Shown: positions 46,403-57,106 of the stretch, in pieces | How positions within the stretch are numbered: position 1 is the stretch's first letter | Layout of the letters: each line of letters opens with the position of its first letter | Source of the DNA: Toxorhynchites rutilus septentrionalis | Taxonomy: Eukaryota > Arthropoda > Insecta > Diptera > Culicidae | Assembly: GCF_029784135.1 (NCBI RefSeq) | Contig: NC_073746.1 | Span: forward strand, 294,214,089-294,278,088 | Reading direction: 5' to 3' | Length of the DNA: 64,000 nt | Notes under the pieces: generated by a model | Database searches by the model: none | Told to the model about the DNA's origin: nothing | The model's input: the letters and a program-made list of their open reading frames with translations, nothing else | Program-made: the position numbers and the translations under genes

Positions 46403-46868
46403 CAAGTTAAAAATGAATTTTTTGAGATAAAACTGCTAATAATACATTAAATATAACTAACTTTAAAGTTTTTCACTTTCGAAATTTATTGAAATCCACT
46501 AATTTAGATGTTCCACTACTATATCCTGTATTGAATTTTCTCATCTTTCAAATGGAAGCATCCGAATCGTCTTCCGTAGTGTACTTTTCAATGTAGAGCC
46601 AGTTTGAGGCAACAGAGTCCGAAACAAAAAAAAAGTTCTATAACTCTGTCATTGTTTAAATTCGAACATATGCGTAGAAGGATTAATCAGATATGATCGT
46701 CTATCACCTCCTGAGAGAATCAGGATAAATATATTTTTTTCATATGAGAAAGATGTTTTCTGACTTTAAGGGGATGAATCAAAAATTAAAAATTCTTCTT
46801 ATATATTTAAAAAAAACAAAAACATATGCATAAAAAACGAATAAAAAATATTTTTTAGACTTGATTAT
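46403..46868. other. AT-rich stretch, no gene seen
   Basis: No ORF or repeat recognised. Confidence 0.4.
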
Positions 46869-46936
46869 ATACAGGATTCGATTATATACAGTGAAAAAGA
46901 TTCCGAGACTGTATATAATGAAGTCCGCCCTGTACC
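46869..46936. mobile_element. Short pogo-like MITE fragment
   Basis: ATTCGATTATATACAGTG on the left, and the right end read in reverse is CAGGGCGGACTTCATTATA followed by TACAGT. It is the same element type as the split MITE at 11.8-12.9 kb. Confidence 0.5.
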
Positions 46937-47247
46937 CCTAAAACAGAGCATTGCCATACAGCGACAGAGCGAACAATGAACATGTTCGTTCTATAACTTT
47001 GAAAAGCTTGCGATTTCTAAGTCAGACATTGAGGAGAGGAAAAGTTAAATAATTCATGCACGCAGTTTCAAAAACTCGTTGAATAAAAGTCTTTGTAATT
47101 TCATTTGAAGGTGATTAATTAATGCATATTTGTTAGGGTTGCAAACGAATCTAACGCAGAGCAGCTTACAATCTATCATGAGCATGAGTTATAAATCAGA
47201 TTACGGATGACGAATAGTAAACCGCATCATAATTCATGTAAAACTAA
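46937..47247. other. Unannotated, no gene seen
   Basis: No ORF or repeat recognised; may be an older upstream part of the retroposon remnant at 47248. Confidence 0.35.
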
Positions 47248-47370
47248 CCGCGAGTGTCCGGTTATTTTGTACCGTTTAGGAAATTTACTACCATAGTTGA
47301 TAAGTTTGGAATATGGAACAATTAAATCTTGGCCACGGAGAGCTAACACAAAAAGCCTGATAAATATTCT
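47248..47370 (+). mobile_element. Retroposon 3' end remnant
   Basis: Shares ordered words with 54185-54300: AACCGCGAGT, TCGGTTA/CCGGTTA, TACTA.CATAGTTG, TTGG.C, GCTAAC.C, GCCT.AATAAA. Such a 3' end with an AATAAA signal fits a Jockey-group (Juan-like) LINE, but the clade is an inference. Confidence 0.5.
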
Positions 47371-48041
47371 TTTTTGGAGCCGATTCTTGTCATGTTAGAA
47401 GAATCCAAATATGTCAAAACTCATCGTATACTTCAGACCACATATTGCACACATGCCTGTCAAGGTGAAGTGAGAATAAAACCAAAAGATGTACATTTAT
47501 CAACATATCCGACAGTGTTTAGACCATGGTTTGTACCCGCAAACCGTAGATGATTGATGATCCCTTGACAAACTACATAAACCACCTAAAGGACGCAAAT
47601 TGCTCAAATTCAGATTATTCCCGTTTCATCGGAAAAACCCTTAGCACATTTTCAAACTAGAACAAAACTTCAAATATCTTACGCATATATTCAGAAACGA
47701 AAACAAATTTGTTAGACAACATATGGAATTTTGTTTTTTTGAACCGTGTTCAGCAATTAAACAAAATTCCATTTTAATTACTGGAAGCAACTGGTTAACT
47801 ATGTAAAAATGTAACTGATAAACTATGGCAAACGAACTAGACAGCTCACGTCAAATGTCAGCTATGAAAGTTAGAACAACAAGGCTCAGAAATGCTATCT
47901 GTAGTTACATATATCTGAGTCAGTCAGTGCACTACAACCGGATGTTAACGAGTAGCAGATAGTATGCAAACAACATTTTGCCGCTCTTTTCTATGATAAT
48001 AATAATTCTTCTGAGAACGATTCGCATGGGAATGGGGAAGA
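47371..48041. other. Unannotated, no gene seen
   Basis: AT-rich. No repeat or gene recognised. Confidence 0.4.
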
Positions 48042-48821
48042 ATGACAACAAACAATCCCCGCAGACAAACAACAAACATTAAACGCGTACAGCACAAATC
48101 CACAAATCACAACAACGGCATGTTTCAGATGACGATTCCTTATTTGCGGAATGAGTCAAACTCACCTTTTATTAGACATACAGACATATACACGACGACA
48201 ACAACACCAACATCGACTCTGACGCAGATTGCCGCGATCGACAACCACCCACAACTAACCTTCATAAATCTTCGTATAGACACTGCAGCAGGCACCGCTC
48301 CCGCCACCACTTCCACCGCGTTGCCGCTGATGCCTATGGCAGAATCGAAGAAAATACATGATTTCTCGCGCAAGGAAATATTGCTGGATTGTGAATCGAA
48401 AAATGAACCGATCAACAACACATCCTCGGCTACACCACCATCCCAACGGAAAACATTTTCGATGAATGATTTTAATTTTTTTGGTTTGAACACATCTATT
48501 TTTATTCCATCTTCGATACTGACCGATCACTCACTAATATTGCTTCCACAATCGTGTGTAATTTTCGAACAAAACCAAACCACTGCGACGATGTGTCGTA
48601 ATATAAACGCAGAGCTTCGCCAACCGGAATATCCTTTTCACTGCACATTGACAGCACAGTTTCGAAAGTTGTTGAACTTTTACTCCTCTCCGAACAAATG
48701 CAACAGAAATCCGGTTTCACGACTCCGCGACGACTATGACGACCAACACTCGATATGGGAATTTCGTTTAATTATTCATGATAACACAACGGCACGAGGT
48801 ATTTCTTCTTATGCAAAATAA
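48042..48821 (+). CDS. Hypothetical ORF, 259 aa
   Basis: A complete ATG-to-TAA frame of 259 codons, long for DNA of this composition. The N-terminal half is low complexity (Thr/Asn/Pro-rich, TTTTTPTSTLT, AAGTAPATTSTALPL). The C-terminal half is less repetitive, with CESKNEPINNTSS, FNFFGLNTSIFIPSS, NINAELRQPEYPFHC and an RLRDDYDDQHSIWEF segment. I recognise no domain, signal peptide or membrane segment. ACA/ACC-rich composition on this strand lowers the chance of stops, and a 117-codon frame overlaps on the minus strand, so this may be non-coding, for example a UTR exon of a minus-strand gene with a promoter near 49.2 kb. Coding status is uncertain. Confidence 0.25.
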   Translation: MTTNNPRRQTTNIKRVQHKSTNHNNGMFQMTIPYLRNESNSPFIRHTDIYTTTTTPTSTLTQIAAIDNHPQLTFINLRIDTAAGTAPATTSTALPLMPMAESKKIHDFSRKEILLDCESKNEPINNTSSATPPSQRKTFSMNDFNFFGLNTSIFIPSSILTDHSLILLPQSCVIFEQNQTTATMCRNINAELRQPEYPFHCTLTAQFRKLLNFYSSPNKCNRNPVSRLRDDYDDQHSIWEFRLIIHDNTTARGISSYAK

Positions 48822-49929
48822 GATCAAAATAAGACGACTGATCGAGATCTCCTCAAAGCCTCACAGCTAAATAGAAGCACACAAAAAGCTTAGCATCTGT
48901 ACACCATACACTCAATCTAATTCTTTTTTTTGGCGCTAGTATTTCTTCATTATTATTTGCGAAACTTCCGAAGAAGATCGCTCGCGATAATCACGGATCC
49001 CTCGACAAATTCGGATGCTGCTGAACGCACGCACGTTCGCACTTAGTAGTATCTTTTTTTTTCCCCCGATAGAGCTTTCGAACTCTGCAACCACCAAAAC
49101 AACACTGACCGTGCTTTGTGTGCATACAAAGCGATTCGTGGTGGTTTGAAACGACAAAACCAAACTAAAATGCCAAACTCTCGCTCTCTCTCTCAAACTC
49201 GCGACTTGCGTGGACTCTTAGCGTACCTGTTCATTTGTTGTGTTTTTTTTTTTTAATTTTCCTTCTTCTCTTCTATACCCCTTTGCTTTGAACCTCTGCC
49301 AGAGTCCTAACGTCGCGATAGAGGAACACTAACCGGCTATAGGTCGAAATGATGAATAAAACCCGTGGGCCAAAGTTACATCGATAGTTGATGATGGCGA
49401 CGGTGCGGTGATGCTTCCGCTCTGGGAGAGATCAATCGTTCTCTCTCAGTCACACACACTCCACCAGCAGGTGAGGATGATGATGGCGATGATCTTCGGA
49501 TACTGGTTGACGCTCTCTGACCTGCGGCAATAGCACGCGATCGTTGCCCGTGCGCACATAACTTAAGTTTTTGTGGTCACTCATTCTCCCAACTATAGAC
49601 GCTCGCGCTCGCCTCGCTGTCCAAACCGAAGGTAGGGTTGTTCCGAAGGATAGGAATTGGCGATTTGTCATAGGTTGTTGACCAAAGTGAGTCGATCGAA
49701 TAGTGAGGTCCGGGGTCTACGGTTGCGAATTGTCAAGGTTTGCCGTTTGATTCATTTAACAGTGCTGGAATTACGAGGTTATCATTTCGTAATATTGATG
49801 AAGTGCTCTGAAACGCATGGTGTTACTCAGTGTGACACTTCTAATATGTTTGGTGACACGGCTGCTGACTAACAATTTCATTGTCGTTCGGCCTTAATCA
49901 AGACACACAATCACAGATGGACACCAAAA
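48822..49929. other. GC-richer block, possible promoter/5' region
   Basis: Contains CT-rich runs (CGCTCTCTCTCTC near 49185), (GAT)n near 49470 and short ORFs on both strands. Composition suggests single-copy host DNA. No gene recognised. Confidence 0.3.
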
Positions 49930-50510
49930 AATGAAAATACGCCATATTTACAGTTTTACTTCGATAGAGCCGGAAAGGCAATCCAGACGGCTGTAAAGGA
50001 GACTAGAGTGTATGGTTCTGATACTGTGACAGCCAACAACTCGCAAATTTAATTTTATCAATTTCGGTCCCGTAATTTTGGAGTCAAAGTTGCACCAGGC
50101 TTTGATCGACCAACTGTCGAACGGATCGATAACATATTAACAACCGTCATTCGAATTTCCATCTGCGAATCGCGGCTGAATCGCAACATTATCGACCTTA
50201 AGTGGATGATCACTGGTGATGAAAAAAGATTGAAGAAGACAACGTTTAGCAAAATCACCCGATGATCAAGCCCGAATTGACAGCCAGGATTGGTGGGAGG
50301 CAGGGAACCATCTATTATGAGAGGCTATTACCTACGGCCAAACTCTAAATTCAGATCTGTGCTGAACACAATTGTGCCGCCTGAAAAAAAAACAATTTCC
50401 CAAAAGCAGCTAGATGAGAAACTTCGGTTCATACCAATCCATTTATACTTCCACGTCATCACCACATGTTCCTATTTGTGGATAGAAAAGGAGTTTCTGT
50501 AAGAAAGGCA
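49925..50510 (+). pseudogene. Mariner transposase fossil
   Basis: A degraded frame: KIRHIY.F at 49930, VYGSDTVTANNSQI at about 50010, CESRLNRNIID at 50165, then KWMITGDEK (first catalytic Asp context, 50200), TIYYERLLPT (50310) and Gln-Leu-type remnants to about 50490. Many frameshifts. The second and third catalytic motifs were not found. It is colinear with the 43.3-kb mariner. Confidence 0.65.
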
Positions 50511-53003
50511 TAATGGACATTCATTTTGTCAAATATATACCGAACATTTGTGTATTTAACGTTCCTATACTCGCGCATTGGTCTAACAGACCGAGAAATC
50601 AATAATTCGTTCATTTCTCAGAAAATATCAGCACTACGACTTTGCGATTCTATCTAGCTTTGTTATTAGTCGTTCGTCATCGTTTAGCGTATCGCATGTG
50701 TTGGTACAAAGGGAACGTGTGCCACTTTTTAACACTTTCGGTCTGACACACCGACGCGAGTATAGGAGTAACTTTTTTGGACAAGTGCCTTTTTTTTCAT
50801 ATTCTAGAATATTGTTGAATGAAATGTAAAAATTAATGTTAGTGGCGTGGAATATTTATTGAATATAATGCATAAGGTCATTATCGGACTATTCTTATTT
50901 GATTTCAGTCCCTTTAGTCCCTTTTGTAACAGGATTGAACGGATTTTACTATTCGTCGTTAGAGTCATATGTTCAAAAGCAAAATATAAATGTTTGACTT
51001 TCGTATAGTTATTCGCTAAATATAATGGTCATACATATACACACTTGTGAAAGAATTTCACTTGTGGAAGAATTGTAAACAGTAAACTATAAACTAATCG
51101 GTGGCTTATAATAGTTTTTAACAGTTACAGTTTCGGGGATTTTGTTTTTATATTGAACAATATCGACAAGAAAACAAGAAAAAGAAAAGGAAGTTGCTAG
51201 AAATCCTTTTATATCATCTTTTTATGCCCCATCTAAAAAAAGCATTAATTCTTAATTTACCAAGAATACAGCACATAAGAATATTAGAAATATGCAAACT
51301 TTATATTCCAAAATCTTTATCATCTGATAATTATCTAAAAGGTCGTTATACATTCTTCTCTTCGATAAAAGACCCGAAAAACACGCAACAACTGCATGAA
51401 ATGTAAAAAATATGTTTGTTTCGAGCATGCAGTTATGCAATGTTCTGATTCTTACTCCAATGAAAACACAATCTATTAATACGCTTTTATGTTATTTTAT
51501 AGCTCCTTATACTTCCATGAATTATATTCAGTTGCTTACTTTTTATTAATAAGAGTGAAAAATTCGAATTTCGTTATTTGTGTTGGAGTGTCAAAAATTA
51601 CTCTGTCTTGAGGAGGCTGATTTAGATGACTATTAAAACTTAATAAAGACGACAAAAGCATATTTTTTGGAGTTTTTCATTCAATCATACCCTCTTCTTC
51701 AAATAAATGCCAACGAAGCCTGAAAAATACACAATAGCAACATTACAGAGAAGTTCAATTTTCGGTTTGTGACACCGTGCGCGAGTATACGTGTTATGAT
51801 TTTGCACGCGAGTACAGGAGGGTTAAAGATAATGCTTTATTTATCATCCAAATTTATTATATCGCCTTCCACATATTCCAAATATTCTGAATTTTCCAAC
51901 AATTTGCCGCTGCGGCGGCAAATACATAAATACCATTTTTTCTTATCTATTCTTTTCACATTTTCATTAAAAAAAATTATGTGGTAGTCACCTGTTTAGT
52001 TTTCGGAATATTTCATAACCCATGCTCATTTCTGAATGATCTCTTGGTCTTAAAGAGCAATACGGAAAGGAATGAAGATAGCATGTCAATTGTGCCTACA
52101 CTAATTTCTAAAAATAACACAGCGAAGTCTTCAACATCTTTTTCGAATTTCCTCATTACAATTTCTCAGTTTACTTCGTAACTTCCTTACAGCAGATTCG
52201 ACAAAATTCTTAATTTAACACAATACTTTTGAACAATTTAAAATAACAAATTCCCGAAATATATTTGGCAGAATTTACCTTAAAAATGGCATTTAAAATT
52301 ATGGAAGAAAAATGGTCCACATTCGAAGGAAATCAGAATATTCTTTTCGTGCTAAATAAAATCTTGAAAATAGAACCAGTTTTCCGATTTTCTACCTTCC
52401 TTCAGGAAATGAGACAAATTTAGATACTTTCTAGGAATAATACGAATGCCTTTGATATTATATTACTCGATCAAGATTTAAGATTCATGTCAAACGCAAA
52501 CAGAGCTTACAGAATCATAATCTGTCACTCAAATCCAACAGGGGACTGTCTTCAGTTCGTCTTTAACCAATCTGAAGGCCCATTACAACGAAACTTGACG
52601 CACGATTTTTATGTATGGAGCTACTAGCCCGAGTATGAACAAAAACCTTTGAAGTAGCTCGGACGCTTCATCCGGAATCGATTTGCAATTGTTTTAACCG
52701 ATTCGGCAGAAACAGCAAGAATGATTGGGAATGAGAAAAAAAGAATACCTACAATCATAGTATCATAGTATCAATTGCAAACTCGGAATAAGGAAATACG
52801 AATAATCACCTTCAAAAATACACTATCAATACTAGTGATCGTAGGCTACCGAAAACAATTTTAATAATACTTGAAATGCATATAAGTAAAAAAGGAAATT
52901 TTCCGAGATTAAAATTAAAACAATCCTATCCAATAAGAGTCTTCTAGTTTTGGAAAAAGTCTCAGATAAAATACTTGTGTAATGTGTTCTTTATTTGCTT
53001 TTT
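50511..53003. other. Long AT-rich stretch, no gene seen
   Basis: Short ORFs only (up to 72 codons). No repeat family recognised. Confidence 0.4.
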
Positions 53004-53255
53004 GACGTAGGACTACGTCTTTCATTTATATACTGCGTTGTAAGTTCAAAGTTTCGAAAACGAAAGCGTTACGTCGAAGAACGAAATTTTGAGCGTTAAT
53101 AGCTCCTAAACAACTGAACTAAATGGTATGATAAAAACTTCATTCGAAAGATAAAATGTCTACGCGTTATATGCTTGTTACTTTTTGATCCAAAAACTTG
53201 TTTCAATAGCCCTAAAATTGCTTTCAAAACAGAGTATTGAAATCACATCAATCGA

Positions 53256-53291
53256 TATATAAGCGAGTGCCGTTCGGAAATCCACTCAGTT
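53256..53291 (+). promoter_or_regulatory. TATA box and initiator, Pol II core promoter
   Basis: TATATAA begins at 53256 and the arthropod initiator TCAGTT lies at 53286-53291, with its A at 53288. The TATA box is thus 32 bp upstream of the predicted start, the standard spacing. Transcription would run rightwards into the tandem units. Confidence 0.5.
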
Positions 53292-53331
53292 ATGATTGCG
53301 CAACGATTGAGGTACGATCGCTGGCATGGAT

Positions 53332-53670
53332 GGATGTTCCCCTACCACAGACTTCAAAACCATGGAGCCAGGGGAAATTGGTATAGCAAATTAGATGCAA
53401 GCAGCGAGTACTTTTGAACTCGTTTGCGTTTCTGCAAATTGGAATGTTTCCCTAACACAGACTTCATAATCATGAAGCCTGGGGAAATCGGCATTACAAA
53501 ATAGATTCAAGCTGCGAGCACTTTTGTACTCGCTTGCGTTTTTGCAAACCGGAATGTTTTCCCAATACAGATTCCGAAACCAAGAAGTTGGGAAAATTAA
53601 CATTGCAGATACATTGAAGTCGGCAATACTTTTATACCCCCATGCATTTTTACACACCGGAATTCGTTTT
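53332..53670. repeat. Tandem repeat, ~109-bp unit, 3 copies
   Basis: Units start at 53332, 53441, 53551 and (partial) 53659, each beginning GGAATGTT/GGATGTT and ending TTGCGTTT.TGCAAA. The open minus-strand frame over it repeats IPVCKNA..YKS with the same period. Confidence 0.85.
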
Positions 53671-53817
53671 AATAACACGGTCTACAAAATCTGGTTCAAA
53701 TGCAACGCTTTGTCTCGGTTATTCAAGACTGCATTGGAAGATATTTGTCGCCAGCTCTCTGAACTTCTACGCATACCGTTTGATGATTAGGCAAAATGTT
53801 GATAACTATTTGCTGCG

Positions 53818-53831
53818 ATAACTACTAACAT
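53818..53831. repeat. 14-bp target duplication, left
   Basis: ATAACTACTAACAT, identical to 54311-54324. Confidence 0.8.
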
Positions 53832-54310
53832 TCGATCGATAAACTTTTACTTAGTCGCGGCAATACATACACACACTCTTTACAGATGCACGGGCCGAAG
53901 GTTGTGCAGTCCACTGATCATTCAACAAGAGCCAAAGGTTGTACCGCTCATGACAACTCTACACGAGCTGATGATTGCGCCGGCTAGTGACCATTCTATC
54001 CTGGATTCCTCGAGTCGAGAAAGACGCACCACGCTAGATATGGGGTACAGACTAGGGAGCGTTGCTGATTAATGGTCAGCTGCATCCCAATAGGAAGTAG
54101 CCCGTGTCGGGCACACGTACAAAGCATCGAAGACTGCAACATACCAATTATGAGAACACTTGTAATACTAACCTCGAGCCAACCGCGAGTAATCGGTTAC
54201 ATATTACTAACATAGTTGTAAGACAAAAATTGTCAAAATATTGGACTCCCGGCCCCGTCAGGCTAACGCCACATGTGCCTTAATAAAAAATATATTTTGG
54301 GAAAAAAAAA
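53832..54310 (+). mobile_element. Retroposon with poly(A) tail and 14-bp TSD
   Basis: 479 bp between exact 14-bp duplications. It ends GTGCCTTAATAAAAAATA, a short T-rich stretch and an A9 tail. It has no ORF of note and no clear box A/B. The AATAAA and tail suggest a Pol II-derived LINE 3' fragment (5'-truncated) rather than a SINE. It is related to 47248-47370. Confidence 0.7.
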
Positions 54311-54324
54311 ATAACTACTAACAT
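54311..54324. repeat. 14-bp target duplication, right
   Basis: ATAACTACTAACAT, directly after the A tail. Confidence 0.8.
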
Positions 54325-54541
54325 AATGCATGAATTGACTTAAATTGGGATTTGTTGCAATTGAATTAAAATAGTTTAAAATAATTTCATTCATTCACTA
54401 GTTTAATCAATAATGTAATCAATACACACAAAAGATAGCTCTGCGCAGCGGCGATATCGTACCCAATGAGAAACATCCGAGGTGGGATTATTGCTAATTG
54501 AAGAAATACAATTGATTGCTAAGTCAACGGCAGTCCTACGT

Positions 54542-56203
54542 CAACCTTGCGGATATATCATAGGTATAACCCTTCCATAGTTATTATTTGTTCCTTTTTT
54601 CGACTAGAGAAAATCGATTTGAACATTTCTCATTTTTCTGTTGATTATGGTCCTTTGATTCTCTTGAAATTTTTTTTCAATAAACGATATTTTCAAATAA
54701 AATGAGCAATTTCACGTATGTGTACAAGAATGGAAAATTAAAACGTTTCGGAAAACGGAAAGATTACTGTTTTACCTTGTCACTTCGCGTCTACAAAGCG
54801 TTATTTGAGGGGCTTAGAATGAAAGGGGTGTAAGTGATTTGATCGATTTCTCTACATCGACTCTCTCGTTTGGTCATAACTTAGCTGCAAATACATTCCC
54901 AGCTGTATTTGATAATGTGGAAGATAGGTCAGAACCTCATCTATCGGATTCTATAGCAAACTTAAATTGGAACGTTTTTGCAGTTGAGTTATTAACTAAA
55001 TAATAAGTTGATGAAGAGAAATCGATCAAGTCACTTACACCCCTTGCATTCTGAGCCCCTCATTTTATCCTTCGGTTTCTGTGTCATTCGACTATTTCAT
55101 CATAAATCGACCCATGTTGTTGTCTCACCTGTAAGTAGAACGAAACAAAATAATAGCATTAATATAGGAAATCATATAAGCGGATTTTTTCTCGATCTTG
55201 ATATCTAAACGGTCTTGGACATGCCTACAATAAAACGCTACAACAATTTCCGAACAATCGCCCTCTATTCTCTTCGCGTATTATAGCCATCGTAAACAAT
55301 CCAACATGATAATTACCACTGTGCCATCTGATAAAAATGTTTGAACAAACGGAGACAACAGGATATCTACAACCATTAAATCGTCGGTTAACACGCGCAA
55401 AAATTAAGCGCACGAGAACTGTAGCTTCAATCAGCTATCACCGCGCTCTTATTTGCATTGCGAATTTTTGTTTTTGTTAACCACTTCCCGCCTAGAAGTC
55501 AGGCAACGGCGGTTCAGCGTTTCCTCATTGAGATAAATTGCAGCTATCGACGAATTCGCAGCCGCGAGACGATAAAATTCTCGGGAAGAATGCACGCTTC
55601 TTCGACGACCCCAAGGAGTGTCCTTGAACCAACCTTGTAGTAGTGGTAGACTGCTGAAAAGTGAGACCCCACGATCAGATCCCACCGTGCGAATTCCTTT
55701 CTAAAAATGCATTCCATCAGAGACCCTCGCAATCGGTATAGTAGTCATGGGGTGATTTTGTGAACGGTATAGAAGATTCTAAATCGAAGTTCGAACCAAG
55801 CTGTGTCGTCATGTTGAAATTTAATGAATACGAATCCAGGCGGACAATAAATTGCAAGCAGCCTGTAGCATGAGCGCGAAATCCTATTGAACCGCTACAC
55901 ATTCAGCACAACGTCACACATTCCACGATCGAGCAGCAGCATATCAATTGCCATATTCCCGGCTTCGGCTATCGATCATGACTTACCCATAGCTCAGCAT
56001 TTTTCTCTTCCCTTTCTTGCCGTACGTAGTTCAACAAACTACCTTGCACAAGGAGCGTCCGGAGCGAGTTCGACATTGGCTTTCTGCGACTCTACACGAA
56101 AATTTTACATCTTCGGGAGTTTCTCTCGTTTCGCAGTTTTCGCGTGAATGGGGAAAAAACAAAAAGACGCAAAGCGAGAGAAGGAAATATGGAAATGTTA
56201 TCG
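54542..56203. other. Unannotated, partly GC-richer
   Basis: At 55230-56150 ORFs of 60-92 codons overlap on both strands; no domain recognised. The rest is AT-rich. Confidence 0.35.
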
Positions 56204-57106
56204 TATAGAGCAATTCCAAATGAAATTGACAATTGACAAAACATGAGTATTTTTGATTCAAATGAAAGTTTGTGTTCCGTTTGGGTTGGAGGAAATATGA
56301 GTTTTCCACAGCATCTGGATTTTTTTGACTAAAGTGTAACTTTTGAAAAGGGCGTATCGATTTAAGTAAAAGAAATCTTTGATAATTTATATCTCAAAAA
56401 CTATGAATTGGACCGTAATAGTGACTTAAAAAGAGTTATATAGTATTGATGTTAAAACGTGAAGAAATATACCCTGAGAAAAAAAAATAGTACTCTATAT
56501 AAAAATATGTGTACTCAAAAACACATATTTTTTATTTTTTTTTAATATAAAATATAAAATAGAGGTCATGTAGAAAATTTAAAAAAATGTTAATTTATTG
56601 TTTTAAATCACATCAAAGTTTATAATTTGTGGCTAAAATTGATTGTTAACATATAAAAATTCGAAGTATCGAAAATTCATAAGAATTCGATGTTCCACAA
56701 AGTTCATCAAAGATAGTTTTACCATTTTGGCCTTTTTTTTCAATTTTCTACATGACTTCTATTTTTATGAAAAAAATTTGAAAAAATTAAAAAATATGTA
56801 TTTTAGATATGGCAAATTAAAGCTTTTTTTTTGGAAATAAAAAAAGAGTACTATTTTTTTTTCTCAATGTATATTTTTCTCACGTTTTAACATCAATACT
56901 CTATAACTCTTTTTAAGACATTATTCCGGTACGACTCATAGTTTTTGATACGTCCTTTTCAAAAGTTACATTTGAGTCTGAAAATTTCCAAATGCTGTGG
57001 AAAACTCATGTTTCGGTTGGAGGAATACAAACTTTCGTTCGAATCAAAAATACAAGTTTTCAAAATCTGAAATTTTTAGTTCGATTTCATTTGGAATTGC
57101 ACTATA
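56204..57106. mobile_element. Foldback element, 903 bp, long inverted arms
   Basis: Starts and ends TATA. The left end GAGCAATTCCAAATGAAAT returns inverted at the right (GTGCAATTCCAAATGAAAT). Arms of about 370 bp match with scattered differences, including CGTGA(G/A)AAAAATATA..., the GAGTACTATTTTTTTT block, AACATCAATACT and AAAACTCAT; an inner pair GTCATGTAGAAAATT returns near 56745. The TATA duplication could be TA plus TA. Non-coding; it would fold into a long hairpin if transcribed. Confidence 0.75.

Larger units (their letters stand above)
53002..54541. mobile_element. GACGTAG-family element, ~1.5 kb, composite
   Basis: Left end TTGACGTAGGACTACG. The right end read in reverse is TTGACGTAGGACTGCCG, so about 13 bp of inverted end are shared. 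Inside are, in order: a left block repeated at 3.06-3.19 kb, a TATA-initiator promoter (53256-53291), three ~109-bp tandem units (53332-53670), and an inserted retroposon (53832-54310) with 14-bp duplications. No transposase or reverse transcriptase was found. Class is unknown; the inverted ends favour a DNA element. Confidence 0.55.

Noticed and set aside
53391..53678. Minus-strand frame repeating IPVCKNA..YKS
   Set aside because: Generated by the 109-bp tandem units; 109 is not a multiple of three and the similarity between units in this frame depends on small indels. No independent sign of coding.
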